Shown here: one piece after another, positions 50,832 to 58,797 of the stretch
Layout: each line of letters begins with the position of its first letter
Numbering within the stretch: the first letter of the stretch is position 1
DNA from: PALSA-505 sp035308365
GTDB taxonomy: Bacteria; Actinomycetota; Actinomycetes; Streptosporangiales; Streptosporangiaceae
Direction of reading: 5' to 3'
Assembly: GCA_035308365.1 (NCBI GenBank)
Contig: DATGGU010000070.1
Coordinates: 73,730 to 137,729, forward strand
Length of the DNA: 64,000 nt
The notes under the pieces: model-generated
Seen by the model: only the letters and a program-made list of their open reading frames with translations
Databases searched by the model: none
Told to the model about the DNA's origin: nothing
Made by a program: the position numbers and the translations under genes

Positions 50832-53177
50832 ATGACCATCGGCGCTGCCAGCGTGACTTCGGGGGAGGACGCGCATGCAACCGGCACGACTGGTGTGCCG
50901 GCCGGGGGGGAGCCGGCGCAGAACCTGCCGGCCGGCCGGTTCCTCGACCGTGAGGAAAGCTGGTTGCATTTCAACCAGCGGGTACTTGAACTGGCCGAGG
51001 ATCCGGCCGTCCCGCTGCTCGAACGCGTCAGGTTCGCCGCGATCTTCGCGACCAACCTGGACGAGTTCTTCATGGTTCGGGTGGCCGGCCTGGTCCGCAG
51101 GATGGCCGCCGGGCTGCCGGTGGAGGGCGTGGGCGGGCGTAGGCCCGGTCATGCGCTGCAGGACGTGCTCGAGCTGGCAGGCGAACTTACTGTGCGGCAC
51201 GCCGCCTGCTACAGCGACATGCTGCTGCCCAGCCTGGCCGCGCACGGGATCGAGATCCTGCGCTGGAAGGAACTGGCCGCCGGAGAGCAGGAGACTCTGC
51301 GCGAGTTGTTCCGCGAGCGGATCTACCCGGTGCTCACGCCGCTGGTGGTGGACCCGGCCCACCCGTTCCCGTACATCTCGGGCCTGACGCTCAGCCTGGC
51401 CGTCATGGTGGCCGACCCGGACACCGGCGACACGATGTTCGCCCGGGTCAAGGTGCCACCGCTGCTGCCCAGATTCCTGACCGTCTCGCCGCAGCGGTTC
51501 GTCCCGCTCGAAGATGTGATCGCTGCCCACCTCAACGAGCTGTTCGTGGGGCTGGACATCCTGGAGCACCACGCGTTCCGGGTAACCCGGGTCCGCGATC
51601 TGGAGATTGACGAGGACATCACCGAGGACCTGCTGCAGGCACTGGAACGGGAGCTGCAGCGGCACCGGCTCGAGCCAGCCGTGCGGCTGGAGGTGGAGGA
51701 ATCCATCTCCAGCGACGTGCTGGAGCGGCTGGTGACCGAGCTGCGCATCGACCGGCGCGGGGTGTACCAGGTTCCCGGGCCGCTGGACCTGTCCGGCCTG
51801 TCGGCGATCGCCGACCTCGATCACCGGGACCTGAAGTACCCGGCGTTCGTGCCGTCGGAGTCGGCCGTGCCGCCGGACACGGACATCTTCTCCACCCTCG
51901 CCGAGCGCGACCGGCTCGTGCACCACCCCTACGATTCGTTCACCACCAGCGTGGAGCGGCTGATCGTCGAGTCCGCGGCCGATCCCGCCGTGCTGGCGAT
52001 CAAGCAGACTCTGTACCGGACCAGCGGCGAGTCCCCCATCGTGGACGCGCTGATCGACGCCGCCGAGGCCGGCAAGCAGGTCGTCGTGGTGGTCGAGATC
52101 AAGGCCAGGTTCGACGAACGGGCCAACATCGCCTGGGCGCGCAAGCTGGAAGAGGCGGGCTGTCACGTCGTCTACGGCTTCGTCGGCCTGAAGACGCACG
52201 CCAAGGTCGCGCTCGTGGTGCGCCAGGAACCGGACGGTTCGCTGCGCCGCTACTGCCACATCGGCACCGGCAACTACCATCCCACCACGGCCCGGCTGTA
52301 CGAGGACTTCGGCCTGCTCACCGCCGACCCGATCGTGGGGGCGGACATCACCGACCTGTTCAACCACCTCACCGGGTACAGCAGGAAGAACGCCTACCAG
52401 CGGCTGCTGGTCGCGCCGCAGTCGCTGCGGGAGGGGCTGGTGGCCAGGATCGGCCGTCAGGCCGAGCGGGCGCGCGCCGGGCTGCCCGCGCTCATCCAGC
52501 TCAAGTGCAACGCGCTCACCGACGAGGCGATAATCGACGCGCTCTACCGGGCGTCCCAGGCAGGCGTGCCGATCGACCTGTGGATCCGTGGGATCTGCTG
52601 CCTGCGCCCCGGCGTACCCGGACTGTCGGAGACGATCCGGGTACGCAGCGTGCTCGGCCGGTTCCTCGAACACGCCCGGGTGTACGCGTTCGGGCCGCAG
52701 GACATCCCACGTCAGCGGGGGGGCAACCCCGCCGGGGCCAGCGTGCCCCCGGGCCAGCCCGAAGCGCCGGAGGTGTGGCTGGGCAGCTCCGACCTCATGC
52801 ACCGCAACCTGGACCGGAGGGTCGAACTGCTGGTGCGGGTCAGCGATCCGGGGCACGAGGCGACCCTGCGCGGCCTGCTCAACATGGCGATGGATGATGC
52901 CACCGCATCCTGGTGGCTGGACGAGAATGGCAACTGGACCAGGCACCACCTGAACCAGTCCGGGGAGCCGCTGCACGATCTGCAGGCTTATCTGGTCGGG
53001 CTGAGGCGCGGCGGACGGCCGGTGACGGAGCAGGCCACCGGGGCTGGCTCCAGCGCGAGCAGGGTGACGAAGGGCCGCCCCAAGGCCAGGCAGCGAGCCG
53101 ACACCAGCGCCCACCGGGGTCATCAGGGTCATCGGGGCACAGGACGCCCACCGCTCGGGGGGACAGGAGTGGCGTGA
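50832..53177 (+). CDS. ppk: Polyphosphate kinase 1
   Basis: A 781-residue PPK1 that reversibly makes polyphosphate from ATP. N-terminal FLDREESWLHFNQRVLELAEDP and ATNLDEFFMVRVAGL are diagnostic; the phosphohistidine is about His476 in CHIGTGNYHP, and the phospholipase D-like HKD-type motifs (LIDAAEAGKQVVVVVEIKARFDE, LIQLKCNALTDEAIIDALYRAS) are present. The last about 50 residues are a basic, low-complexity tail (VTKGRPKARQRADTSAHRG). The stop overlaps the MutT1-like gene by four bases (GTGA), the usual pairing in actinomycetes. Confidence 0.97.
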   Translation: MTIGAASVTSGEDAHATGTTGVPAGGEPAQNLPAGRFLDREESWLHFNQRVLELAEDPAVPLLERVRFAAIFATNLDEFFMVRVAGLVRRMAAGLPVEGVGGRRPGHALQDVLELAGELTVRHAACYSDMLLPSLAAHGIEILRWKELAAGEQETLRELFRERIYPVLTPLVVDPAHPFPYISGLTLSLAVMVADPDTGDTMFARVKVPPLLPRFLTVSPQRFVPLEDVIAAHLNELFVGLDILEHHAFRVTRVRDLEIDEDITEDLLQALERELQRHRLEPAVRLEVEESISSDVLERLVTELRIDRRGVYQVPGPLDLSGLSAIADLDHRDLKYPAFVPSESAVPPDTDIFSTLAERDRLVHHPYDSFTTSVERLIVESAADPAVLAIKQTLYRTSGESPIVDALIDAAEAGKQVVVVVEIKARFDERANIAWARKLEEAGCHVVYGFVGLKTHAKVALVVRQEPDGSLRRYCHIGTGNYHPTTARLYEDFGLLTADPIVGADITDLFNHLTGYSRKNAYQRLLVAPQSLREGLVARIGRQAERARAGLPALIQLKCNALTDEAIIDALYRASQAGVPIDLWIRGICCLRPGVPGLSETIRVRSVLGRFLEHARVYAFGPQDIPRQRGGNPAGASVPPGQPEAPEVWLGSSDLMHRNLDRRVELLVRVSDPGHEATLRGLLNMAMDDATASWWLDENGNWTRHHLNQSGEPLHDLQAYLVGLRRGGRPVTEQATGAGSSASRVTKGRPKARQRADTSAHRGHQGHRGTGRPPLGGTGVA

Positions 53178-54409
53178 CCCACCAGAGCGTGCACTCTGGG
53201 CCGGACTCCGAGATCCTTGCCGCCGGGGCAGTGCTCTACCGTCACGCTCCGGGCGGGATCGAGGTGGCACTCATCCACCGGCGGCGGCACGACGACTGGA
53301 CCTTTCCCAAGGGAAAGCTGGAGCCCGGCGAGCATGTGATCGCCGCCGCCGTCCGCGAAGTGAGGGAGGAGACCGGCATCAGCCCGGTGCTCGGCCGGCC
53401 GCTCGCCACCGTGCGCTACCAGGTAGAAGGCAGGCCCAAGCGGGTGGACTACTGGGCCGCACCGGTAGACGCCGGGTCTTCGGCGCCGCCTTTCGTACCC
53501 AACCAGGAGGTGGACGCCCTAGAGTGGCTACCCTCGCCCGAGGCCGCCACGCGGCTCACCTACGCCCATGACCAGCGCCTTCTCGGCCTCCTTCTGGCAT
53601 CATCCGGGGGAGTTGGCCGCTCGCCCGCTAACCCCGCACCTCCCGGAGGGGACGATGGCTCTCTTACGGAGGAGGCCGGCCTCCGGGCTGCAGGCGATGA
53701 CCTCCAGGCGGATGAAATCAGTTCTGGGGTGGTCGACCGCGATCTGGAGGGACGGGGTAACCAGCTCGGTGGCGAAGGCTCCCAAGCTATGGACGGCAAG
53801 CGGTCAACTGGTGACAGTTTTTGCGGAGCGGGCGACGGCAGCCGGGCTGGGGGCGACACGGTGCCGTGCATCCTGTTGCGGCACGCCTCGGCCGGGCACA
53901 AGAGCGCATGGCATGGTGATGACCTGTTGCGCCCGCTCGACGCTCAAGGCGTGGCCGAGGCGCAGACGCTGGCCAGCCTGCTCGCCTGTTACGGCCCCGC
54001 GCGGGTGATCAGCTCGCCAGCGGAGCGCTGCCAGGGCACCGTTCGCCCGTACGCCGGGCGGATCGGCGTGGCCATCGAAACCGAACCGGTGTTCACCGTC
54101 CAGCCAGGCGATGGCGAAGACCTCCGCGCCGCAGCACAGCGCCGCACGACCGAACTGCTCGCCCACCCGTCGCCCATGGTCATCTGCGCCCACAGGGAAA
54201 ACATCTCCGTGCTCCTCAGTCAGGCCCGTGCCATGCTGCCCACCCTCCCCATGCCCACGCCCAGCCCGGACGACCCAGCTTGGCGGGACGTGGAACCGCA
54301 CAACTCATCCAGCGCAGCAGATTGGTCCCCACCCAAGGGCGGCTTCTGGGTCCTGCACATCGCCAATGGCCAGCTCTCCGCCCTGGAACACCACGACCTC
54401 ACCTCCTAA
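53174..54409 (+). CDS. NUDIX hydrolase/histidine phosphatase fusion (MutT1-like)
   Basis: A 411-residue two-domain protein like mycobacterial MutT1, which cleans 8-oxo-dGTP and diadenosine polyphosphates. The N-terminal NUDIX box is GKLEPGEHVIAAAVREVREETGI; the C-terminal histidine phosphatase domain has LLRHASAGHK (RH motif), ISSPAERCQGTV and CAHRENIS. Between them lie about 95 residues rich in Gly, Asp and Ser (SSGGVGRSPANPAPPGGDDG and on), longer than the linker in MutT1. GTG 53174 overlaps the ppk stop. The linker DNA is less GC-rich, with several direct runs, and may be inserted sequence. Confidence 0.92.
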   Translation: MTHQSVHSGPDSEILAAGAVLYRHAPGGIEVALIHRRRHDDWTFPKGKLEPGEHVIAAAVREVREETGISPVLGRPLATVRYQVEGRPKRVDYWAAPVDAGSSAPPFVPNQEVDALEWLPSPEAATRLTYAHDQRLLGLLLASSGGVGRSPANPAPPGGDDGSLTEEAGLRAAGDDLQADEISSGVVDRDLEGRGNQLGGEGSQAMDGKRSTGDSFCGAGDGSRAGGDTVPCILLRHASAGHKSAWHGDDLLRPLDAQGVAEAQTLASLLACYGPARVISSPAERCQGTVRPYAGRIGVAIETEPVFTVQPGDGEDLRAAAQRRTTELLAHPSPMVICAHRENISVLLSQARAMLPTLPMPTPSPDDPAWRDVEPHNSSSAADWSPPKGGFWVLHIANGQLSALEHHDLTS

Positions 54410-54443
54410 CCCAAGCCGGAGGCCGGCCAGCGGGGAGGTCACC

Positions 54444-55073
54444 TCACTCCCTGCGCTGTCGCGAGGCCCGGCGTGGGCTGGTGAGCGAGGCCTGGCGTGG
54501 GCTGCTGAGCGAGGCCGGGCGTGGGCTGCTGAGCGAGGCCGGGCGCTGCGGTTCGCCGAAGTCCAGCATTTCGGGCAGAGCACCTTCAAAGGTGAGCAGC
54601 CAGCGTTTCAGCTCGATGCCGCAGCCACCGCTGAACCCGCCCAGGCCATCGGCCGCGACGACGCGGTGGCAGGGCACGATGATGGGAATCGGGTTCGAGC
54701 CCATGATGCTGCCGATCGCCCGGGCACCAATGTCTGGGCGGCCATCGCGCAAGGACAGGCGGCGCGCCAGCGCTCCGTAGGTCACGGTCTGGCCGAACCC
54801 CACGGTCTCGGCGAGCAGTGACAGCACAGCGCGCCGGGAACTGGAGCAGTTGCCCCAATCCAATGCGATACCGAAAACCGTCTCCGTATGGAGGAAATAA
54901 CTATTCAATTGTGCGCGAGCGCTGCCAAGCAGGCCGTCAGCCGGATCGGGCGACCTCGTCACCGCGCCAGCCGGCGGCGGGCCGAAGCGAACGCTGGCGA
55001 CGCCCACTTCACTGCACCCCACGGACACCGGCCCGACCGGAGCGTCAATAACGGCCCACTCCAGTGACCTCAT
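54444..55073 (-). CDS. ogt: Methylated-DNA-protein-cysteine S-methyltransferase
   Basis: A 209-residue O6-alkylguanine alkyltransferase from ATG 55073. The suicide Cys is in IPIIVPCHRVV, preceded by FGQTVTYGALARRLSLRDG and GARAIGSIMGSNP. The start at 55073 gives the normal N-terminus of the family (RSLEWAVIDAPVGPVSVG). The frame stays open to 55397 through nine 15-bp repeats that would encode DG(P/R)-type repeats; this extension lacks a ribosome site. The C-terminus is extended by SSPRPASL-type repeats. Function should be intact. Alternative: the long form is translated and has a disordered repeat tail at each end. Confidence 0.85.
   Translation of the reverse strand: MRSLEWAVIDAPVGPVSVGCSEVGVASVRFGPPPAGAVTRSPDPADGLLGSARAQLNSYFLHTETVFGIALDWGNCSSSRRAVLSLLAETVGFGQTVTYGALARRLSLRDGRPDIGARAIGSIMGSNPIPIIVPCHRVVAADGLGGFSGGCGIELKRWLLTFEGALPEMLDFGEPQRPASLSSPRPASLSSPRQASLTSPRRASRQRRE
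54461..54556 (-). repeat. 24-bp tandem repeats at the 3' end of ogt
   Basis: Units start at 54461, 54485, 54509 and 54533; the last is partial. Each encodes an eight-residue SLSSPRPA variant on the minus strand. Period divisible by three keeps the frame. Confidence 0.85.
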
Positions 55074-55097
55074 CGCGCTGGCGGATGTCGCGGTGCC

Positions 55098-55232
55098 GTC
55101 CGTATCGGGGCTGTCCGCGTGGGGGCCATCCGTAGCGGGGCCGTCCACATGGGGGCCCTCCACATGGGGGCCGTCCGCGTAGCGGCCGTCCGTAGCGGGG
55201 CCGTCCGCGTAGCGGCCGTCCGCATCGGGGGC
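55098..55232 (-). repeat. Nine 15-bp tandem repeats upstream of (or within) ogt
   Basis: Nine units of GTCC(G/A)(C/T)(G/A)T(A/G)(G/T)(C/G)GGGGCC-type sequence in exact 15-base register. On the minus strand they could encode five-residue repeats with Asp-Gly. Copy number could vary between strains. Confidence 0.85.
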
Positions 55233-55412
55233 GTCCAGGGCCACCGCGCCATTCCTGGGCTCGCTGCCGTGGGAGATCACGATGCCATTCTGGCCGGCCG
55301 GTCTGACAAAACACCCGCGATCATGATCCCGCCCCGCCGCTGATCCCGGCGGATTGTCAGTGGTCGGTGATACCACTCGTTTCATGGTGCTACCCATGGA
55401 CAGGAGGGCGCC

Positions 55413-55757
55413 GTGACTGAGTCCATAGCCGATGCCGTCGAAGCCGAACTCGTCCAGCTGAGCAAGCTGCTCACCGAGCCCGGTCCACGTGAGTGCCTGC
55501 GATGCTACTTAATCCGCATGCTCAACGAGTTCGGCTGTAACAACACGCATCGGTGGACGCGCCAGTGGCGTGACTCCAGGGCGCCCCGGGCCCGCTCCCT
55601 GATCGAACGGCTGCAGCGGAGGGGCGCCTGCTGCTGCGACTGTGAGGTGATCTTCAACGTCTTCACCGACTACCCGGAGACCAGTCACCCGCTGCCGTGT
55701 GCGGGAGTGTCGCGGGCCGGTTCTACTCAGCCGTGTGACCTCCGGTCCCGGCGTTAG
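55413..55757 (+). CDS. DUF2695-family protein
   Basis: A 114-residue protein. The block CLRCYLIRMLNEFGCNNTHRWTRQWRD, ARSLIERLQRRGACCCDCEVIFNVF is characteristic of DUF2695, a small actinobacterial family of unknown function with two conserved cysteine pairs (CLRC, CCDCE) that may bind a metal. GTG 55413 follows AGGAGG. The C-terminal about 25 residues (SRAGSTQPCDLRSRR) are not conserved. It is convergent with dedA. No functional context is evident. Confidence 0.85.
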   Translation: MTESIADAVEAELVQLSKLLTEPGPRECLRCYLIRMLNEFGCNNTHRWTRQWRDSRAPRARSLIERLQRRGACCCDCEVIFNVFTDYPETSHPLPCAGVSRAGSTQPCDLRSRR

Positions 55758-55772
55758 ACCGGTGTGCCGGTC

Positions 55773-56462
55773 TCAGCGGAACCGGCGGGCGGAGTCCGCC
55801 GTGCCAGCGGGGGACTGGCCGGTTCCGGCGGGAGTGGAGGTGCCGCGCCGGCGTCGCATCACGTGCCGGGCGATCAGCGCGGCGATGATGACCGCCGCCG
55901 CGATGAGCACATACAGGGAGTAGCGGGTCACGTCATGGTAAATAGTGGTGATGTGGTCCCCGGCCAGGTAACCTACGCTCGCCCAGACGCCGACCCACAG
56001 GATGGCCCCGGCGGAACTGTAGATCAGGAAGCGGAGCCAGCCCATCTCCGTGATGCCGCCGATGATCCCGTTGGCTTGGCGCAGGATCTCGAAGAACCGG
56101 GCGAGCGTGACCACCACAGCGCCACGCCTGGTGAAGAACCGCTCGGCCTTGTCCAGGCGCTCACTGGTCAGCAGGACATACCGGCCGTAGCGGAGCACGA
56201 GCGCGCGCCCGCCGAAGCGGCCGATCGCATAGCCGCCGCAGCTTCCCGCCACCGAGGCGATGACCGCTATCACGCCCACGGCCACGATGTTGAGCCTGCC
56301 AGCACCCGCATAGATGGCTCCGGCGATGAGCATGGTCTCGCCTGGCACGACCGGTGCGCCCAGGTTCTCCAGGAACAGCAGGGCCGCAATGGCCAGGTAT
56401 CCGTAATGGTCGAGCAACGGCGCCAGGGTTGCGAATATGCCCGGGAGCGGATGCGCGCCCAT
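55773..56462 (-). CDS. DedA-family membrane protein
   Basis: A 229-residue DedA/SNARE-associated (VTT domain) membrane protein with about five hydrophobic segments. Motifs are LLFLENLGAPVVPGETMLIAGA (Glu-containing re-entrant loop), GSCGGYAIGRFGG, FFTRRGAVVVTLARFFEILRQANGIIGG (conserved Arg) and LIYSSAGAILWVGVWASVGYLAG. Family members flip undecaprenyl phosphate or other lipids. The C-terminus ends in a basic cytoplasmic tail. RNase D stops six bases upstream of its ATG, so it can be in the same operon. Confidence 0.93.
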   Translation of the reverse strand: MGAHPLPGIFATLAPLLDHYGYLAIAALLFLENLGAPVVPGETMLIAGAIYAGAGRLNIVAVGVIAVIASVAGSCGGYAIGRFGGRALVLRYGRYVLLTSERLDKAERFFTRRGAVVVTLARFFEILRQANGIIGGITEMGWLRFLIYSSAGAILWVGVWASVGYLAGDHITTIYHDVTRYSLYVLIAAAVIIAALIARHVMRRRRGTSTPAGTGQSPAGTADSARRFR

Positions 56463-56468
56463 GAGATA

Positions 56469-57713
56469 TCAGTCCTCTTCCTTCTCGGCAAGCCTGGCCA
56501 GGGCTCCGGCGATGGGGGTCGCCGTGATCTCGACCTGCCAGGGCCGAGTTCCGTAACCGGCTAGCTGCTCCGCGATGGCGGCGCGCGAGGCCGGCTCGGG
56601 TGGCTTCCAGGCTAGTCTCCTGACCGCGTCCGGATGCAGAAGATTCTCCGCCCGTACGTCGCGCGAGTCGGCAAGGGCCGCCACGGCCGCCCTGATCGCG
56701 GTCAGCCGCCGCGCCGCAGCCGGGTCGCGCTCGGCCCAGCGATGAGTCGGCGGTGGACCTTCGGCCGCAGGCCCGGACGGTGTGGGCAGTGCTGCTTCGG
56801 GCTTGGCCCGGGCGCGTCCGACCGCGGCCAGCCAGCTGCGGACGTGCCTGCGAGCACCCCGGCTGGTGAATCCAGGGATCGCGACGAGTTCCTCGCCGGT
56901 CGCTGGCAGCACCCGGGCTGCCTCGATGATCGCGGCATCGGGCAGTACCCGCCCAGGGGACAGATCCCGCCGCCGGGCGATCACGTCGCGCTCCAGCCAG
57001 AGTTCGCGGACGACCGCCAGGCCACGCCGGGTGTGGACCCGGTGAATGCCCGATGTCCGCCGCCATGGATCCGGGCGTGGGGCGGGTGGCTTGGCGGCGA
57101 GGACCGCCGCGAACTCCTGGGCCGCCCATTCGTCTTTTCCCTGCTCCTTGAGCTGTTCTGCGAGAGCGTCCCTGAGCTCGACAAGCACCTCCACGTCCAG
57201 GGCCGCATAGCGGAGCCATTCCTCGGGCAGCGGGCGCGTGGACCAGTCCTCCGCTCCGTAACCCTTCGCGAGCCTGAGCCCCAGCACCTCTTCGACCATC
57301 GCCGCCAGGCCCACCCGGGGGAACCCGAGCAGGCGGCCGGCCAGCTCGGTATCGAACAGGATCCGGGGGCGGTAGCCGATTTCGGCCAGGCAGGGCAGGT
57401 CTTGGCTGGCGGCGTGCAGCACAGCCTCGGCCGGAGCGAGCGCGGCATCGAGACCGGAGAGGTCCGGGCAGGTGACCGGGTCGATGAGCACGGTGCCCGC
57501 ACCTCGTCTGCGGAACTGGACGAGGAAGGCGCGCTGACCGTAACGGAAGCCGGAGGCTCGTTCGGCGTCGACGGCCACCGGGCCCTCACCCTGGGCGAGA
57601 GCGTCGATGGCTTCAGCGAGCTCACCGGCCGTCGTGACCACGGAGGGCAGGCCATCCAAGGGTTCCAGCAGAGGGACGACGTCATCTTGCGACGGCACGC
57701 TGCCCTCCGTCAC
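56469..57713 (-). CDS. rnd: Ribonuclease D (3'-5' exonuclease with HRDC domain)
   Basis: A 414-residue exonuclease. The DEDDy motifs are PVAVDAERASGFRYGQRAFLVQ (Exo I, Asp/Glu), LHAASQDLPCLAE (Exo II), and WSTRPLPEEWLRYAALDVEVLVEL (Exo III, Tyr/Asp). HRDC repeats follow (about residues 215-290 and a second in the C-terminal 100). GTG 57713 overlaps the DUF3000 stop (GTGA); GTG 57698, after GGAGGG, is an alternative. DUF3000, RNase D, hemE and dxs are neighbours in M. tuberculosis too. Likely role is 3' maturation of stable RNAs. Confidence 0.92.
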   Translation of the reverse strand: MTEGSVPSQDDVVPLLEPLDGLPSVVTTAGELAEAIDALAQGEGPVAVDAERASGFRYGQRAFLVQFRRRGAGTVLIDPVTCPDLSGLDAALAPAEAVLHAASQDLPCLAEIGYRPRILFDTELAGRLLGFPRVGLAAMVEEVLGLRLAKGYGAEDWSTRPLPEEWLRYAALDVEVLVELRDALAEQLKEQGKDEWAAQEFAAVLAAKPPAPRPDPWRRTSGIHRVHTRRGLAVVRELWLERDVIARRRDLSPGRVLPDAAIIEAARVLPATGEELVAIPGFTSRGARRHVRSWLAAVGRARAKPEAALPTPSGPAAEGPPPTHRWAERDPAAARRLTAIRAAVAALADSRDVRAENLLHPDAVRRLAWKPPEPASRAAIAEQLAGYGTRPWQVEITATPIAGALARLAEKEED

Positions 57714-58348
57714 GGGCGCCGCCCACGCCTTGGCATGACGGTCACTCCGGCCACGGCAGGCGGCAGGCCGGCCGCCGTGCACAGGGCATCGCACCAGGCC
57801 GCGACGTGCCCGGCGAGCTCCGGACCGTCGGGCGACCAGGACGCCCGCAGTTCGAGCCCGGTCGCTGTCGGTTCTTTCTCTTTTGAACCGAAACCCTCGG
57901 TGATCACCCTGGTCACGGTGCCGCTCGGTGCCGCATATCCGCACCGCTGCGCGTCCAGCGCCTCGGTCAGCCAGCTCCACCCGACGCTGCCGAGCAGCGG
58001 ATCGGCAGCGATCTCGGGCTCCACCTCCGCGCGGATGTACGCGATCACGCGGAACTGGCCTGCCCAGCCTGACTGGCCCTCCGGATCGTAGAGCAGCACA
58101 AGCCTTCCCCATCCAATGTCGGCCAGCTCCCCATGGTCGGCCACCTGGACGGTGGCCGCGATAGCGGCCGCAAAGGGCGCGAGTTTCCTCGGCGCCGGAA
58201 CGTCCTCGAAGGTCACCTGTGGGTGCACTGGGCGCTGGGCCTCCCGGCCAGCATAGAAGTCGGCAGCCGCAGCATCGAAGATGGCATCGCCGCTGCCGCC
58301 GCTCGGTGTGTCCTGGCCGACTGGTCCTTCTTGGCCGACTGGCCTCAT
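57710..58348 (-). CDS. DUF3000-family protein
   Basis: A 212-residue actinobacterial protein of unknown function. Family segments are LAPFAAAIAATV, RLVLLYDPEGQSGWAGQFRVIAYIRAEVEPEIAADPLLGSVGWSWLTEAL, YAAPSGTVTRVITEGFGS and LRASWSPDG. It shows no catalytic motif. It is coupled to RNase D by a four-base overlap, an arrangement conserved across actinobacteria. ATG 58348 lacks a strong ribosome site; about 25 residues before the conserved region are Gly/Gln-rich. Convergent/divergent neighbours: a small zinc protein upstream on the same strand. Confidence 0.9.
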   Translation of the reverse strand: MRPVGQEGPVGQDTPSGGSGDAIFDAAAADFYAGREAQRPVHPQVTFEDVPAPRKLAPFAAAIAATVQVADHGELADIGWGRLVLLYDPEGQSGWAGQFRVIAYIRAEVEPEIAADPLLGSVGWSWLTEALDAQRCGYAAPSGTVTRVITEGFGSKEKEPTATGLELRASWSPDGPELAGHVAAWCDALCTAAGLPPAVAGVTVMPRRGRRP

Positions 58349-58379
58349 GACCTGAGCGTACGACGCGGCCGCCCGCTTC

Positions 58380-58577
58380 TCACGCGACCCCGCGCAGACT
58401 GCCCAGATTGGCCATGGGGCCGGGGAGCCCGATCAGCAACGCAGCACCGCACTCGGTGCAGGCCCATTCCAGGCAGTCGCCGTCGATCGCGTCCGGGCAG
58501 CATCCCTGGCCGTCGTGTGGCTGGTCGAATGCCCGGTCCTGCTCGCATTCGCGGCAGTAGCGGGTCAGCAGGCTCAT
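58380..58577 (-). CDS. Small zinc-ribbon-like protein
   Basis: A 65-residue protein with paired cysteines: YCRECEQDRAF, GQGCCPDAIDGDC, EWACTECGAALLIG. The first and last CxxC pairs would make a zinc ribbon. ATG 58577 follows AAGGAGG at nine bases, so translation is well supported. The function is unknown. It lies 31 bases before the DUF3000 gene in the same direction. I know similar short proteins near this locus in other actinomycetes but no named family. Confidence 0.75.
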   Translation of the reverse strand: MSLLTRYCRECEQDRAFDQPHDGQGCCPDAIDGDCLEWACTECGAALLIGLPGPMANLGSLRGVA

Positions 58578-58797
58578 CTCCGGCGACCTCCTTACCTGGG
58601 ATCATTCCCGGCTCCGGGCCGGGTACCAGGCCCGGTTCTGCTCCCCAGCTCCGGGAGACGATTCCGCTCAGTCCGGGGCTGATCACGATGTTGGCACGCT
58701 TTACCGCTGCGGCGTGGGATCTCCGGCGGAGTGTCACAAATGCGCTCTGGCGGGCTTTCTGCAGTTCGGCGGCCTGCCCTGTGAGACGATCCCTGAT

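Noticed and set aside
50637..53270. Minus-strand open frame of 877 codons opposite ppk
   Set aside because: Shadow of ppk; no recognisable domain, and the plus strand encodes complete PPK1.
53600..53785. Minus-strand small gene inside the NUDIX/phosphatase linker
   Set aside because: The frame reads plausibly but has no ribosome site or known family, and it lies wholly within a conserved fusion gene.
55098..55232. Possible CRISPR array
   Set aside because: Units are directly adjacent 15-mers with no spacers and there are no cas genes; the other repeats in the window are likewise spacerless.
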